In this document: piece by piece, positions 50,402 to 57,799 of the stretch | Numbering within the stretch: position 1 is the stretch's first letter | Layout: each line of letters starts with the position of its first letter | Source of the DNA: JBDRCU01 sp043821485 | GTDB lineage: Bacteria; Patescibacteriota; Minisyncoccia; 2-02-FULL-40-12; IGHO2-01-FULL-4-A | Assembly (NCBI GenBank): GCA_043821485.1 | Contig: JBDRCU010000057.1 | Coordinates: forward strand, 1-64,000 | Direction of reading: 5' to 3' | Length of the DNA stretch: 64,000 nt | Position numbers and translations under genes: made by a program | The notes under the pieces: model-generated | Seen by the model: the letters and a program-made list of their open reading frames with translations, nothing else | Told to the model about the DNA's origin: nothing | Database searches by the model: none

Positions 50402-51046
50402 ATGGTTAAAAAAAATGGTTCAAGTTTGAGTGCATTATTTCTTTTGATTTTAGTTAATCTGATTCCTTTGTTTGGGGTATTATATTTGGATTGGGGTGTA
50501 GTCACGATTTTGGTTTTGTATTGGATGGAGAGTGTGGTAATAGGGTATTTCGGATACAAGAAGATTTTTAAAGTTACTGGAAATAGGCCCAAAAAACATT
50601 TTTTTGGACTCCTTTTTGGACTCCTCGGGCCTGCAAGTTATTTTCTTTTCAATTTTATCGTATTCATATTAGTAGACGCTCTTTTTTTGGTAATCCTTTT
50701 AGTTATCTTTTTACTTCAGACTCCAACAAGTTTTATAGAATATGATTTATCGTTTTCGTATTTGATAATCGGGTTTATAGGATTCTGGATAAGCCATTGG
50801 TATTCTTATCGTTCTAACTTCTTAGGACGTGAAGAATATTTGAAATATACGCCAAAGAGCGTTACGCGCGCTCCATATAAAAGAATTTGGGTCATGCATG
50901 CTTTCATAATAGTTGCAGGAGGAATCATGGCTTGGACGTGGTCGCTTGTCTCGCTTCTTCTAGTCTTGGTTGTATTAAAAATTGTTGCAGATATTACACT
51001 GCATCTAATGGAACACAACTTTTATCGTAATAATAAAGAGCAGTAG
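50402..51046 (+). CDS. DUF6498-like polytopic membrane protein
   Basis: 214 residues from the ATG at 50402; a TTG at 50387 is possible but adds only five residues. Five to six hydrophobic helices are visible (SALFLLILVNLIPLFGVLYL, VVTILVLYWMESVVIGYFG, ASYFLFNFIVFILVDALFLV). The WGVVTILVLYWMESVVIG segment is typical of the DUF6498 family, whose role is unknown. The C-terminus is polar (HLMEHNFYRNNKEQ). A perfect terminator follows at 51073. Confidence 0.75.
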   Translation: MVKKNGSSLSALFLLILVNLIPLFGVLYLDWGVVTILVLYWMESVVIGYFGYKKIFKVTGNRPKKHFFGLLFGLLGPASYFLFNFIVFILVDALFLVILLVIFLLQTPTSFIEYDLSFSYLIIGFIGFWISHWYSYRSNFLGREEYLKYTPKSVTRAPYKRIWVMHAFIIVAGGIMAWTWSLVSLLLVLVVLKIVADITLHLMEHNFYRNNKEQ

Positions 51047-51072
51047 TATAATTAACCTCAATCTCTTAGCAT

Positions 51073-51108
51073 AATAAAACATGCAGTTATAGAACTGCAT
51101 GTTTTATT
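51073..51108. terminator. Bidirectional terminator, 16-bp stem
   Basis: AATAAAACATGCAGTT (51073-51088) and AACTGCATGTTTTATT (51093-51108) around ATAG, between convergent genes. Confidence 0.9.
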
Positions 51109-51136
51109 TAGATATTTTTTGTCTATAGAGGCTGGT

Positions 51137-51514
51137 CTATTTTAATATCTTCATTCCTCCAATGATAGGGAGTTCTTTCATCTCATTGTTTGCGCCATGC
51201 ATTATGCCTATGATCCACAATATAAATAGTATTAGATTGATTGCCATCCATGCCAGCCAGCCAAGGAATGGGATGAAAAGAAGTATCCATCCCGCTATTG
51301 ATGCTATGACGGCAGCTAGGAATAGTATGAGTTGTTGGTTGGCGTGAAATCGTTCTGTCTGTCCTTTGAGATTTAGGAAAAACAAAATTGGAATCACATA
51401 CCCTAAAATAATCAGCGTATGTGAATTATTAGCTCCTTGTGGTTGCTGTGGCTGCTGCTGATATTGTTGGTTAGGTGGCGGTCCTTGTTGAGGCTGTTGT
51501 TGATTCATATCCAT
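51137..51514 (-). CDS. DUF4870-type small membrane protein
   Basis: 125 residues: a Gln/Pro-rich cytoplasmic N-terminus (1-28, QQQPQQGPPPNQQYQQQPQQ) and three to four membrane helices (LIILGYVIPILFFLNLKG, LILFLAAVIASIAGWILLFI, WMAINLILFILWIIGIMHG). Spacing and the QTERFHANQQLILFL motif match the DUF4870/Tic20-like family, whose function is unknown. It is on the minus strand between two plus-strand genes. Confidence 0.82.
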   Translation of the reverse strand: MDMNQQQPQQGPPPNQQYQQQPQQPQGANNSHTLIILGYVIPILFFLNLKGQTERFHANQQLILFLAAVIASIAGWILLFIPFLGWLAWMAINLILFILWIIGIMHGANNEMKELPIIGGMKILK

Positions 51515-51703
51515 AATATTTCTCTTAGGACACGGTGATCTATGCCATCGTGTATTCGAGTTTTAATTCTATAACTATGACATGTATTCTATCATTTTAA
51601 GGGTTTTAGGTTATCAACATTGCTTTTCTGACATTATTACTGTGATTAGGCTATAAAAGTGGTATTATAGAGTAATTGATTTATATAATTTAAATAAAAT
51701 ATT

Positions 51704-53281
51704 ATGGAAACACAAAATACACCAAATCCTTCAACGGTCCCAGTTATTGCAGGAGGTTCTTTTAGTGCAACTCAGATTGTTATAGCAGTTGTTGTTCTTC
51801 TGGCAGTTGGAGGCGTAGCATGGGCAGGATATTCGTATTTGGGAAGCAAGACTGAACAAAAATTACTTGTAGATGTAATTGAGAGTATGGAGGAAGTTGA
51901 TTCTATGACTTTTGAAGCGTCATTTAACATTTTGATTACTGATAATAGTTACTCTTCAGGCCTTCTTGGTGGCCTTGCTAATACTTTTGGAGTATTTATG
52001 GGGGATGAGATTTCTGATGATTTGGCCTTATCTCCTATCATTCCATCGAGTCGGGAGATCTCATTTACTGTTGATATCAATGGTGCTTCTGATACCACGG
52101 ATATTGATAATCAAAAGTTTGAAATGAATATGGATGTTGGGGTAGAAGGAGCTGATCTTGAATATATGACAGGAACAGATGAGCCACTCTCAATAAGTAT
52201 GCAGATGAAAGGAATAGGAGATGTCGTATATGTGAAGCTTGATAGAATCGGAGGTATGTCACCTTTGGGTATTAGTATAAGTACAGACAAGTGGATTAAG
52301 ATAGACCCTAAAGATCTTGCAGAACTTGAGGAACTCACAGGTTCTCTTGGAGCTCCGACATATGACGATATAGATGAAGAGCGTTTGAATGCTTTGTTGG
52401 AACCATATATGGATCAATTCGTCGATATTATGGGTAAGTATGACATCGTTAAGGTTTTGAGTTCTGGTTCTGGTCCTGAGATAGAAGGGGAGGAGACAAC
52501 TAGTTCCAAATTTACAGTGAACAAAGAAGAGACTGTGGATTTTTGGATAGAAGCAATGCCTGTTTTCACGGAAATGATGGATAAAATATATTTTGAATTA
52601 TTTGGAATTGAAAATATGATACTTGGAGATGCAGATCTTTCGGACTTTACAGATGAAGAAATAGCAGAGGGGAAGGCAGAGATATTGAAGATGTTAGAAA
52701 GTGTAAGTTTAGAGGGTTCAGCTACTATTGGAAATGATAGTGCAATTCCGTATGATATGGAATTTAATCTAGATATAGATGTAGAAAATTTGGGCTCTAT
52801 GGAGACATCCTTTGATTTTCACATGAGAGATATTAATGAGCCTGTTATAGTAGAAGAACCGGAAGACTATATTACATTGATTGAGTTTATTGAGGGGATG
52901 GATGGAATGGATTCTGGTTATGATTATAATAATTCTGCAGCAGATGATGTAAAGAGGGTGGCAGATGTGAACAATCTCCGTACTGCAATAGAGATGTATT
53001 ATGATGATTTCGGTGAATATCCAGATATGCTTGGAGATTTGGTTACAGAAGGATACTTGATGGAAGAACCTTATGATCCATTCTGGGATTGGTCTTATGA
53101 TTATGCTAGTTCTGGTAATAAGTATCAGATATCTGCAGACCTTGATAGTGGTTATCCTGATGAAGGGAATCTCGCTAATGATAGCGATATTGATGCATCA
53201 TCTTGGGGAGGAGTAGATGGTAATCTTGAGGAATGTTCTGGATTTGGCTGGGATTGTTTCTTTGATCTGGGATCGGAATAA
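51704..53281 (+). CDS. Anchored surface protein with C-terminal pilin-like domain
   Basis: 525 residues. A polar N-terminus and a membrane helix (24-45, ATQIVIAVVVLLAVGGVAWA) are followed by a large acidic external region (50-405). From about 420 (DVKRVADVNNLRTAIEMYYD) the sequence switches to the globular domain of type II pseudopilins/type IV pilins: DFGEYPDMLGDLVTEGYLME, then YDYASSGNKYQISADLD. Normally that domain follows its own N-terminal helix; here it is carried at the end of a different anchor. Function unknown, perhaps adhesion. The gene directly precedes the tmRNA promoter. Confidence 0.68.
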   Translation: METQNTPNPSTVPVIAGGSFSATQIVIAVVVLLAVGGVAWAGYSYLGSKTEQKLLVDVIESMEEVDSMTFEASFNILITDNSYSSGLLGGLANTFGVFMGDEISDDLALSPIIPSSREISFTVDINGASDTTDIDNQKFEMNMDVGVEGADLEYMTGTDEPLSISMQMKGIGDVVYVKLDRIGGMSPLGISISTDKWIKIDPKDLAELEELTGSLGAPTYDDIDEERLNALLEPYMDQFVDIMGKYDIVKVLSSGSGPEIEGEETTSSKFTVNKEETVDFWIEAMPVFTEMMDKIYFELFGIENMILGDADLSDFTDEEIAEGKAEILKMLESVSLEGSATIGNDSAIPYDMEFNLDIDVENLGSMETSFDFHMRDINEPVIVEEPEDYITLIEFIEGMDGMDSGYDYNNSAADDVKRVADVNNLRTAIEMYYDDFGEYPDMLGDLVTEGYLMEEPYDPFWDWSYDYASSGNKYQISADLDSGYPDEGNLANDSDIDASSWGGVDGNLEECSGFGWDCFFDLGSE

Positions 53282-53316
53282 GTTGCGCTAGTTTCTTGAA
53301 CTCGCTTGACTTAAAA

Positions 53317-53344
53317 TTGACTTAAATTTGAAAAATGGTATAAT
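53317..53344 (+). promoter_or_regulatory. tmRNA promoter
   Basis: TTGACT (53317-53322), a 16-nt spacer and TATAAT (53339-53344), then 6 nt to the tmRNA 5' G at 53351. A second TTGACT lies 11 nt further upstream (53306-53311). Confidence 0.85.
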
Positions 53345-53350
53345 GCAATC

Positions 53351-53730
53351 GGGCTTGAAAGGCTTCGATGGAGGTTCATTTACAGGATTGAGCACGTCGA
53401 GTTTACCGATGTCTCGTAAATAATGTCGGTGCAAGATAAGTGCAAACACATCTTATCAAATGCCATCTATGGCAGGAATGTCACAAATGGCAGTAGCATA
53501 ACTTTTTAGTATAGCTACCGTCTTACCTCGGATTCTCGCTAGGGGGATAAGGCGTCATTAGCGAGAAACTTTGCCTGCTATTACTATGACGGCAGAACAT
53601 CGCAATTCCCATAGTACATTGCCTGAGCTTTTGTTCATTCCTTATCAGGCGGTGTAAATCGGAATGAACTAAACGTGTAGTATCATCTTGTATCAACTTT
53701 CAGACGGGGGTTCGATTCCCCCCGAGTCCA
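53351..53730 (+). ncRNA. ssrA: tmRNA
   Basis: 380 nt. The 5' end GGGCTTG pairs with 3' CGAGTCC to form the tRNA-Ala-like acceptor stem; the T arm is GGGGG-TTCGATT-CCCCC with discriminator A. After a 5' region typical of tmRNA (GGCTTCGATGG), an internal reading frame starting with GCA at 53442 encodes ANTSYQMPSMAGMSQMAVA and stops at TAA 53499-53501. Pseudoknot-like segments follow. The tag is 19 residues with four Met, longer than the common ten or so and ending in AVA rather than ALAA. SmpB, its partner, is encoded at 61310. Confidence 0.93.
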
Positions 53731-53734
53731 CAAA
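53721..53734 (+). repeat. Direct repeat, left copy (3' end of tmRNA)
   Basis: CCCGAGTCCACAAA contains the tmRNA acceptor strand, the discriminator A and CAAA. The identical 14 nt recurs at 54516-54529, 795 bp away. Confidence 0.85.
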
Positions 53735-53736
53735 CG

Positions 53737-53769
53737 AAATAACCCTTATTTTACGGGGGTTATTTTTGT
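53737..53769 (+). terminator. Terminator after tmRNA, left end of island F
   Basis: AAATAACCC pairs with GGGGTTATTT around TTATTTTAC and is followed by TTG. It begins exactly 2 nt after the repeat, as the matching hairpin does in island A. Confidence 0.85.
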
Positions 53770-53806
53770 TGACTCCCAGGGATATTTGAACCTTTTCAAA
53801 CAAAAA

Positions 53807-53875
53807 AGCGTCACAGGTGTGATGCTCTTTTGATTCTGGGCGACCCCTGATTGCTCGTGTGAGCAGGGGTCGCCC
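53807..53875 (-). terminator. Terminators of the island F gene
   Basis: GGGCGACCCCTG/CAGGGGTCGCCC (53838-53849 and 53864-53875) is a 12-bp perfect stem. Further downstream on the minus strand AGCATCACA/TGTGACGCT then TTTTTTG is an intrinsic terminator closely related to that of island E (39050-39074). Confidence 0.75.
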
Positions 53876-53883
53876 ATCTGTAC

Positions 53884-54267
53884 TTACTGGGCGGTAGCAG
53901 CCGCCCGGCTTTCGACCCACTCTCTACTCACCACATGGGCGAGCAAGTAGTTCACGGCCTCCTGTAACGCGGAGGCCCTCATGAACTCGTAGGTGGGGTC
54001 CTTTTGGACCCCGAGCTTCATCGCCGAGAGGCCGTAGCCCAGGGCATTGACGCCCTTTAACTGGCCTCTGCCGTTGCTGTCCAAGCACTTGTCAATGTGC
54101 TTGGTGGCATTGTCGACGAGTTTCAGGAACTCATCGACATCGACGTCGTACTTGGCCAGGACATCCATTGCCTTGGCCAGATCATCTATTGGGTTACCAT
54201 GGACCATGAGGACCATGGCAGAGAGGGAGCTGAGCTCCCGTTTTGTGGTGTGATGCACGTAGGCCAT
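53884..54267 (-). CDS. Helical 127-aa protein of GC-rich island F
   Basis: The ATG at 54267 follows AAAAAAGGAGG at 7 nt spacing. The product is soluble and all-helical by eye: LSSLSAMVLMVHGNPIDDLA, AMDVLAKYDVDVDEFLKLVD, GVNALGYGLSAMKLGVQKD, and an Ala-rich C-terminus (AVNYLLAHVVSREW). No family or signal recognised. A strong promoter (54396-54425) and a long leader with an ACCCC/GGGGT hairpin precede it. Together with the flanking tmRNA-end repeats it looks like the single cargo gene of a mini-element. Composition is far from the native genes either side. Confidence 0.6.
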   Translation of the reverse strand: MAYVHHTTKRELSSLSAMVLMVHGNPIDDLAKAMDVLAKYDVDVDEFLKLVDNATKHIDKCLDSNGRGQLKGVNALGYGLSAMKLGVQKDPTYEFMRASALQEAVNYLLAHVVSREWVESRAAATAQ

Positions 54268-54395
54268 TTTTGGCCTCCTTTTTTAAAGTACCCCACCCCT
54301 AACGAGGTTTCGGGGTTAATTTTTGCTTTTCGCTATAGACACAATGCCTATGCGAGTACAGCCCCCTTCCCGGGTCTTCTGTCAATTTAATGTAT

Positions 54396-54425
54396 ATTAT
54401 AACATATAATATATTCTTTTGTCAA
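54396..54425 (-). promoter_or_regulatory. Promoter of the island F gene
   Basis: On the minus strand TTGACA (54420-54425), an 18-nt spacer and TATAAT (54396-54401), giving a leader of about 120 nt before the SD-led start, unlike the native leaderless pattern. Confidence 0.75.
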
Positions 54426-54515
54426 CCTCATATATAGTAGATTCAAACTTCAATTACACCACCCAATTCCCAAAAACCCCTCATCTCCCTCACCAAAAGG
54501 TTCATATTAAAACAT

Positions 54516-54529
54516 CCCGAGTCCACAAA
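54516..54529 (+). repeat. Direct repeat, right copy (3' end of tmRNA)
   Basis: CCCGAGTCCACAAA, identical to 53721-53734, with no tmRNA body before it. The flanks differ (T before, GAAAAAA after), so the match is confined to the tRNA-like end. Confidence 0.85.
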
Positions 54530-54534
54530 GAAAA

Positions 54535-54566
54535 AATATAAAACACCCTTTTGGGTGTTTTATATT
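54535..54566. terminator. 14-bp terminator behind the right repeat
   Basis: AATATAAAACACCC and GGGTGTTTTATATT around TTTT. No plus-strand gene ends here, so it is best explained as the original tmRNA terminator displaced by island F. Confidence 0.8.
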
Positions 54567-54601
54567 GGAATAAATTGGATGCTTAATGATATAATTAATC
54601 T

Positions 54602-57600
54602 ATGCTTGATCCTCAACTAATAACTTACATATCTCAACAACGCCAAGCGGGTATTCCAGATGATCAAATACGATCCAGTCTTTTGTCTTCAGGATGGCAG
54701 GCTACAGACATCGATACGGCTCTTGGTGGGGGACAAGCTCAACCTGCTCAAACAACGCAACCTGTTCAGCCCACTCAACAACCTCAACCAGTGCAACAAC
54801 CCCAACCAACCTCTTCAAAGAAAACTCTTATCCTAATCATAGTCATGACTGTACTCATCATAGCTCTCATAGCTTCGTACTTCCTTTTCTTCAGAGATTC
54901 ATCTTCTGATCCAACCCCAACTCCTCAATCCCCAACCAAGCGAACAACAATCAATGCATATGGTACTACCATAACTCCGGGAGTAGATTACTATGAAGGA
55001 TTGATAGTATTCAGTCTCAGAAATGATAAAAGATTGACTTATCAAAATGGAACTGATCTTCCTGAAGGGTTAACGCCCATCGATCAATTAGATGATACTA
55101 ACCCTAATTCTCTAATATCTCTATTCAATCAATATAACTCTACAGACTTAGAAAGAAACTATAGAGGAATAGATGAACAAAGCACTTCATATACATTACA
55201 TATACCAGAAGACACAGATATCCTTGAGATAATGACTGATTTGCAGAGGACATCAGAAGTTAGATTTGCTGAACCTAGGTATATACCATATCTAGATGAT
55301 GCGCCATCAGATCCATTTTTTCGTTCAAAAGGGTCATTAGGGGGCGATTATGATGATCAATGGAATTTTAAACTCATAAATATGGAACAGGCATGGGAGA
55401 TATCGAAGGGAGAAGGAGTTACAGTAGCTGTGATAGACTCGGGCGTGGATCATGAACACCCTGATTTAGAGGGGAACGTTCAAGAGGGCTATTATTATAG
55501 CTACGGATGGAAGGATACCGATATAAAACCTCGAGGTATTCATAAGGGATGGGTAGGCGATTGTACTCAGACTCATGGTACAATGGTTTCTTCTATTCTG
55601 GCAGCCAAGAATGATGGCAAGGGTATGGTGGGTGTAGCACCAAAAGCAAAGATTATACCAATAGTGGGTATAAGATCAGTTTCTTGCAATGGCATAGAGG
55701 GTGAATCTTTAGGTTATGAAATGTCCATAAGGAAAGCAGCCGATTTGAATGTGGATGTAATAAATATGAGTTTGGGTTATCGAGTTCCTCTTGTATCTGC
55801 TGATCTTACTGAGGCAGTACTCTATGCGGTAAATAAGGGAACGGTGTATGTTACTTCTGCAGGTAATGATCATAGAGACACGACTTTTGGCTCCCCTGAA
55901 AATATTCATGAAGCAATAGTTGTCGCAGCAGTAGATGAGAATGATAAAAAAACAGATTATTCTAACTATGGACCAACAATTGATGTGACTGCTCCAGGCG
56001 GAACTTGGAAGAGACCCATATTAGGAGCATGGTCTACAATGTTCCCAGGTGATGCGACATATGATAAAGAGGAATCTGTAGTCGATGAGAAAGGGCTATA
56101 TGCAGGGACAACGGGAACCTCCTTTTCTGCCCCTACTGTAGCAGGTGTAGCAGCTCTTGTTATAGCTCAGGATAAAACCTTAACACCAAGTGAAGTGGAA
56201 TGTGCATTGAAGCTCGGAGCAAAAGATGTAGAAGAGCCAGGATTCGATCCAAAGTCAGGATTTGGGAGAGTAGATGCATATAAGTCACTACTTTTATCCA
56301 AGGATGACTTAAAGCCATTTGATGAAGAAGGTAATCCTACAGAAGCAGAAAAATGTTTTGAGCAGGTAGCGATAACATATCCTGGGATAAATGAAGGTAT
56401 AAATGCAACAAGATTAGAGCCACTAGGAATTAGAGGTTTAGTATCTATTACAGATATTGACTATTATGTCCTGGAATATCTTAAAGAAGGAGCTAATCCA
56501 AAGACAGGATGGATAGAGATATTTAGGGATACTAAAGAAGTAAAAGATGGGATTTTAGGACAATGGGACATAAAGGATTTAGAGGAAGGGAATTACCAAT
56601 TGCGTCTGCATGCATTTAATAAGTCCGGTAAGCGATACGAAAATGAAGTATCTTTCTATATATATAAAACCGTTGCATGTTTTATTGACGGAATTACCAG
56701 CATTGATGGGACTACAAGGAATCTAGTAGAGCCTACGAGATGTAAAATTATGACGGAATTAAGCTCTTCTAGTCCACTTTGGCTAACATTTAAAGATAAG
56801 AGTTGGCAGATAGTTTATCCCATACCAGGTGATGGTCGAATTGTAACCTATGATGATAAGACTCACTATCTATATGTAGATAAGAAAAGTTGTGATGATA
56901 ATAATCCTGAACACGAATTTCGTGTAAATTGTAGTTGTATTGATAAGTATCCAGCTGAAAGTATATGCGTAGAAGAGGAGTATACATTTACTGATAAATC
57001 AGGTGTAAGGAAATCAAATACGAGTGCCTACGGTATATTATCTCATTGGCAAGAGAATGATCCAGGTAAGGTAACATGTGAGGCAGTAGATGATTTAGCA
57101 GATGATACTGATCTTAGTAGTCCATTTAATTTTGAGCACGACAATGAGTTCTTATGTGAAGAGAAGGAGGATACGCCGGAACCAGTTGTATCAGATGAGA
57201 GTATACTTTGTACTTTTTCATCTGAAGAAAGAAAAGAAGGAGATTTCATTTCACATGCACAATCAAGAGGTATGGTTAGTAGTGGGGGGAGTATCGAAGG
57301 TATATCCCTTAGTTATGAAGAGAGAACTGTGTTTAAAAATGGTAAGGTATATCTTGCTTCGGATTTTTTTGGATCATTTGATTCAGGAGGTGGAGTCGAT
57401 GATTGTAAATGGGTTTATGCTGATTATCCTTCAGATAAATTTGGTCTATTATCTAAAGAAGAGATAGATATCGAGATGATGCATTCAGATAGAAGACTTG
57501 ATGATGAGTTGGGACTACCGCCAATATTACCGAAAGATCTATGCACAAGGGATGTCTCTTCTGAACTTTTTGAAACGCCAGGTAAAGAATGCAGTATAGA

Positions 57601-57757
57601 AGAGTATGAAAACGCTGTAGTAAAAAAAGCCGAAGACAGATTTCCACCAGGAGAGCTGGATACGGTAAAGAGCGAACTTAGGAAAGTGGGGATAGATTTT
57701 AGAGAGTCCGTAATAGAGGACGCTCCAAGTATATGGGAGTTTGTTCAAAAGCCATGA
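54602..57757 (+). CDS. Membrane-anchored subtilisin-like (S8) protease with Cys-rich module
   Basis: 1051 residues. Residues 1-42 form a helical module (LITYISQQRQAGIPDDQIRS) shared with the next gene; a Gln/Pro linker and membrane helix (74-97) follow. An I9-like propeptide (about 125-230) precedes the S8 domain with the full triad: Asp279 (VAVIDSGVDHEHPDL), His325 (THGTMVSSILA), Ser507 (GTTGTSFSAPTVAG), and the oxyanion Asn422. A beta domain and a Cys-rich module (about 685-830) follow, homologous to the module in the next protein. A TATAAT box ends 6 nt before the ATG. It should act outside the cell; the propeptide implies regulated activation. Confidence 0.85.
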   Translation: MLDPQLITYISQQRQAGIPDDQIRSSLLSSGWQATDIDTALGGGQAQPAQTTQPVQPTQQPQPVQQPQPTSSKKTLILIIVMTVLIIALIASYFLFFRDSSSDPTPTPQSPTKRTTINAYGTTITPGVDYYEGLIVFSLRNDKRLTYQNGTDLPEGLTPIDQLDDTNPNSLISLFNQYNSTDLERNYRGIDEQSTSYTLHIPEDTDILEIMTDLQRTSEVRFAEPRYIPYLDDAPSDPFFRSKGSLGGDYDDQWNFKLINMEQAWEISKGEGVTVAVIDSGVDHEHPDLEGNVQEGYYYSYGWKDTDIKPRGIHKGWVGDCTQTHGTMVSSILAAKNDGKGMVGVAPKAKIIPIVGIRSVSCNGIEGESLGYEMSIRKAADLNVDVINMSLGYRVPLVSADLTEAVLYAVNKGTVYVTSAGNDHRDTTFGSPENIHEAIVVAAVDENDKKTDYSNYGPTIDVTAPGGTWKRPILGAWSTMFPGDATYDKEESVVDEKGLYAGTTGTSFSAPTVAGVAALVIAQDKTLTPSEVECALKLGAKDVEEPGFDPKSGFGRVDAYKSLLLSKDDLKPFDEEGNPTEAEKCFEQVAITYPGINEGINATRLEPLGIRGLVSITDIDYYVLEYLKEGANPKTGWIEIFRDTKEVKDGILGQWDIKDLEEGNYQLRLHAFNKSGKRYENEVSFYIYKTVACFIDGITSIDGTTRNLVEPTRCKIMTELSSSSPLWLTFKDKSWQIVYPIPGDGRIVTYDDKTHYLYVDKKSCDDNNPEHEFRVNCSCIDKYPAESICVEEEYTFTDKSGVRKSNTSAYGILSHWQENDPGKVTCEAVDDLADDTDLSSPFNFEHDNEFLCEEKEDTPEPVVSDESILCTFSSEERKEGDFISHAQSRGMVSSGGSIEGISLSYEERTVFKNGKVYLASDFFGSFDSGGGVDDCKWVYADYPSDKFGLLSKEEIDIEMMHSDRRLDDELGLPPILPKDLCTRDVSSELFETPGKECSIEEYENAVVKKAEDRFPPGELDTVKSELRKVGIDFRESVIEDAPSIWEFVQKP

Positions 57758-57799
57758 TGAATGCAGGTTTTGATGATATATTAATCTTAATATCCCTCT

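Larger units (their letters stand above)
53721..54529 (+). mobile_element. Island F: mini-element inserted at the 3' end of tmRNA
   Basis: A segment of about 795 bp between two identical 14-nt copies of the tmRNA 3' end. It starts with a hairpin that is 29/33 identical to that of island A and contains one GC-rich gene on the opposite strand with its own -35/-10 promoter, AAGGAGG and terminators. The tmRNA's presumed original terminator now lies behind the right repeat (54535-54566), as expected after insertion. No integrase present. The repeats and shared hairpin are direct observations; mobility is inference. Confidence 0.65.

Noticed and set aside
53693..53920. Minus-strand frame ending in a DSGGIEPPSES-like tail
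   Set aside because: It is the reverse of the tmRNA 3' end joined to terminator sequence, a common artefact near tRNA-like genes.
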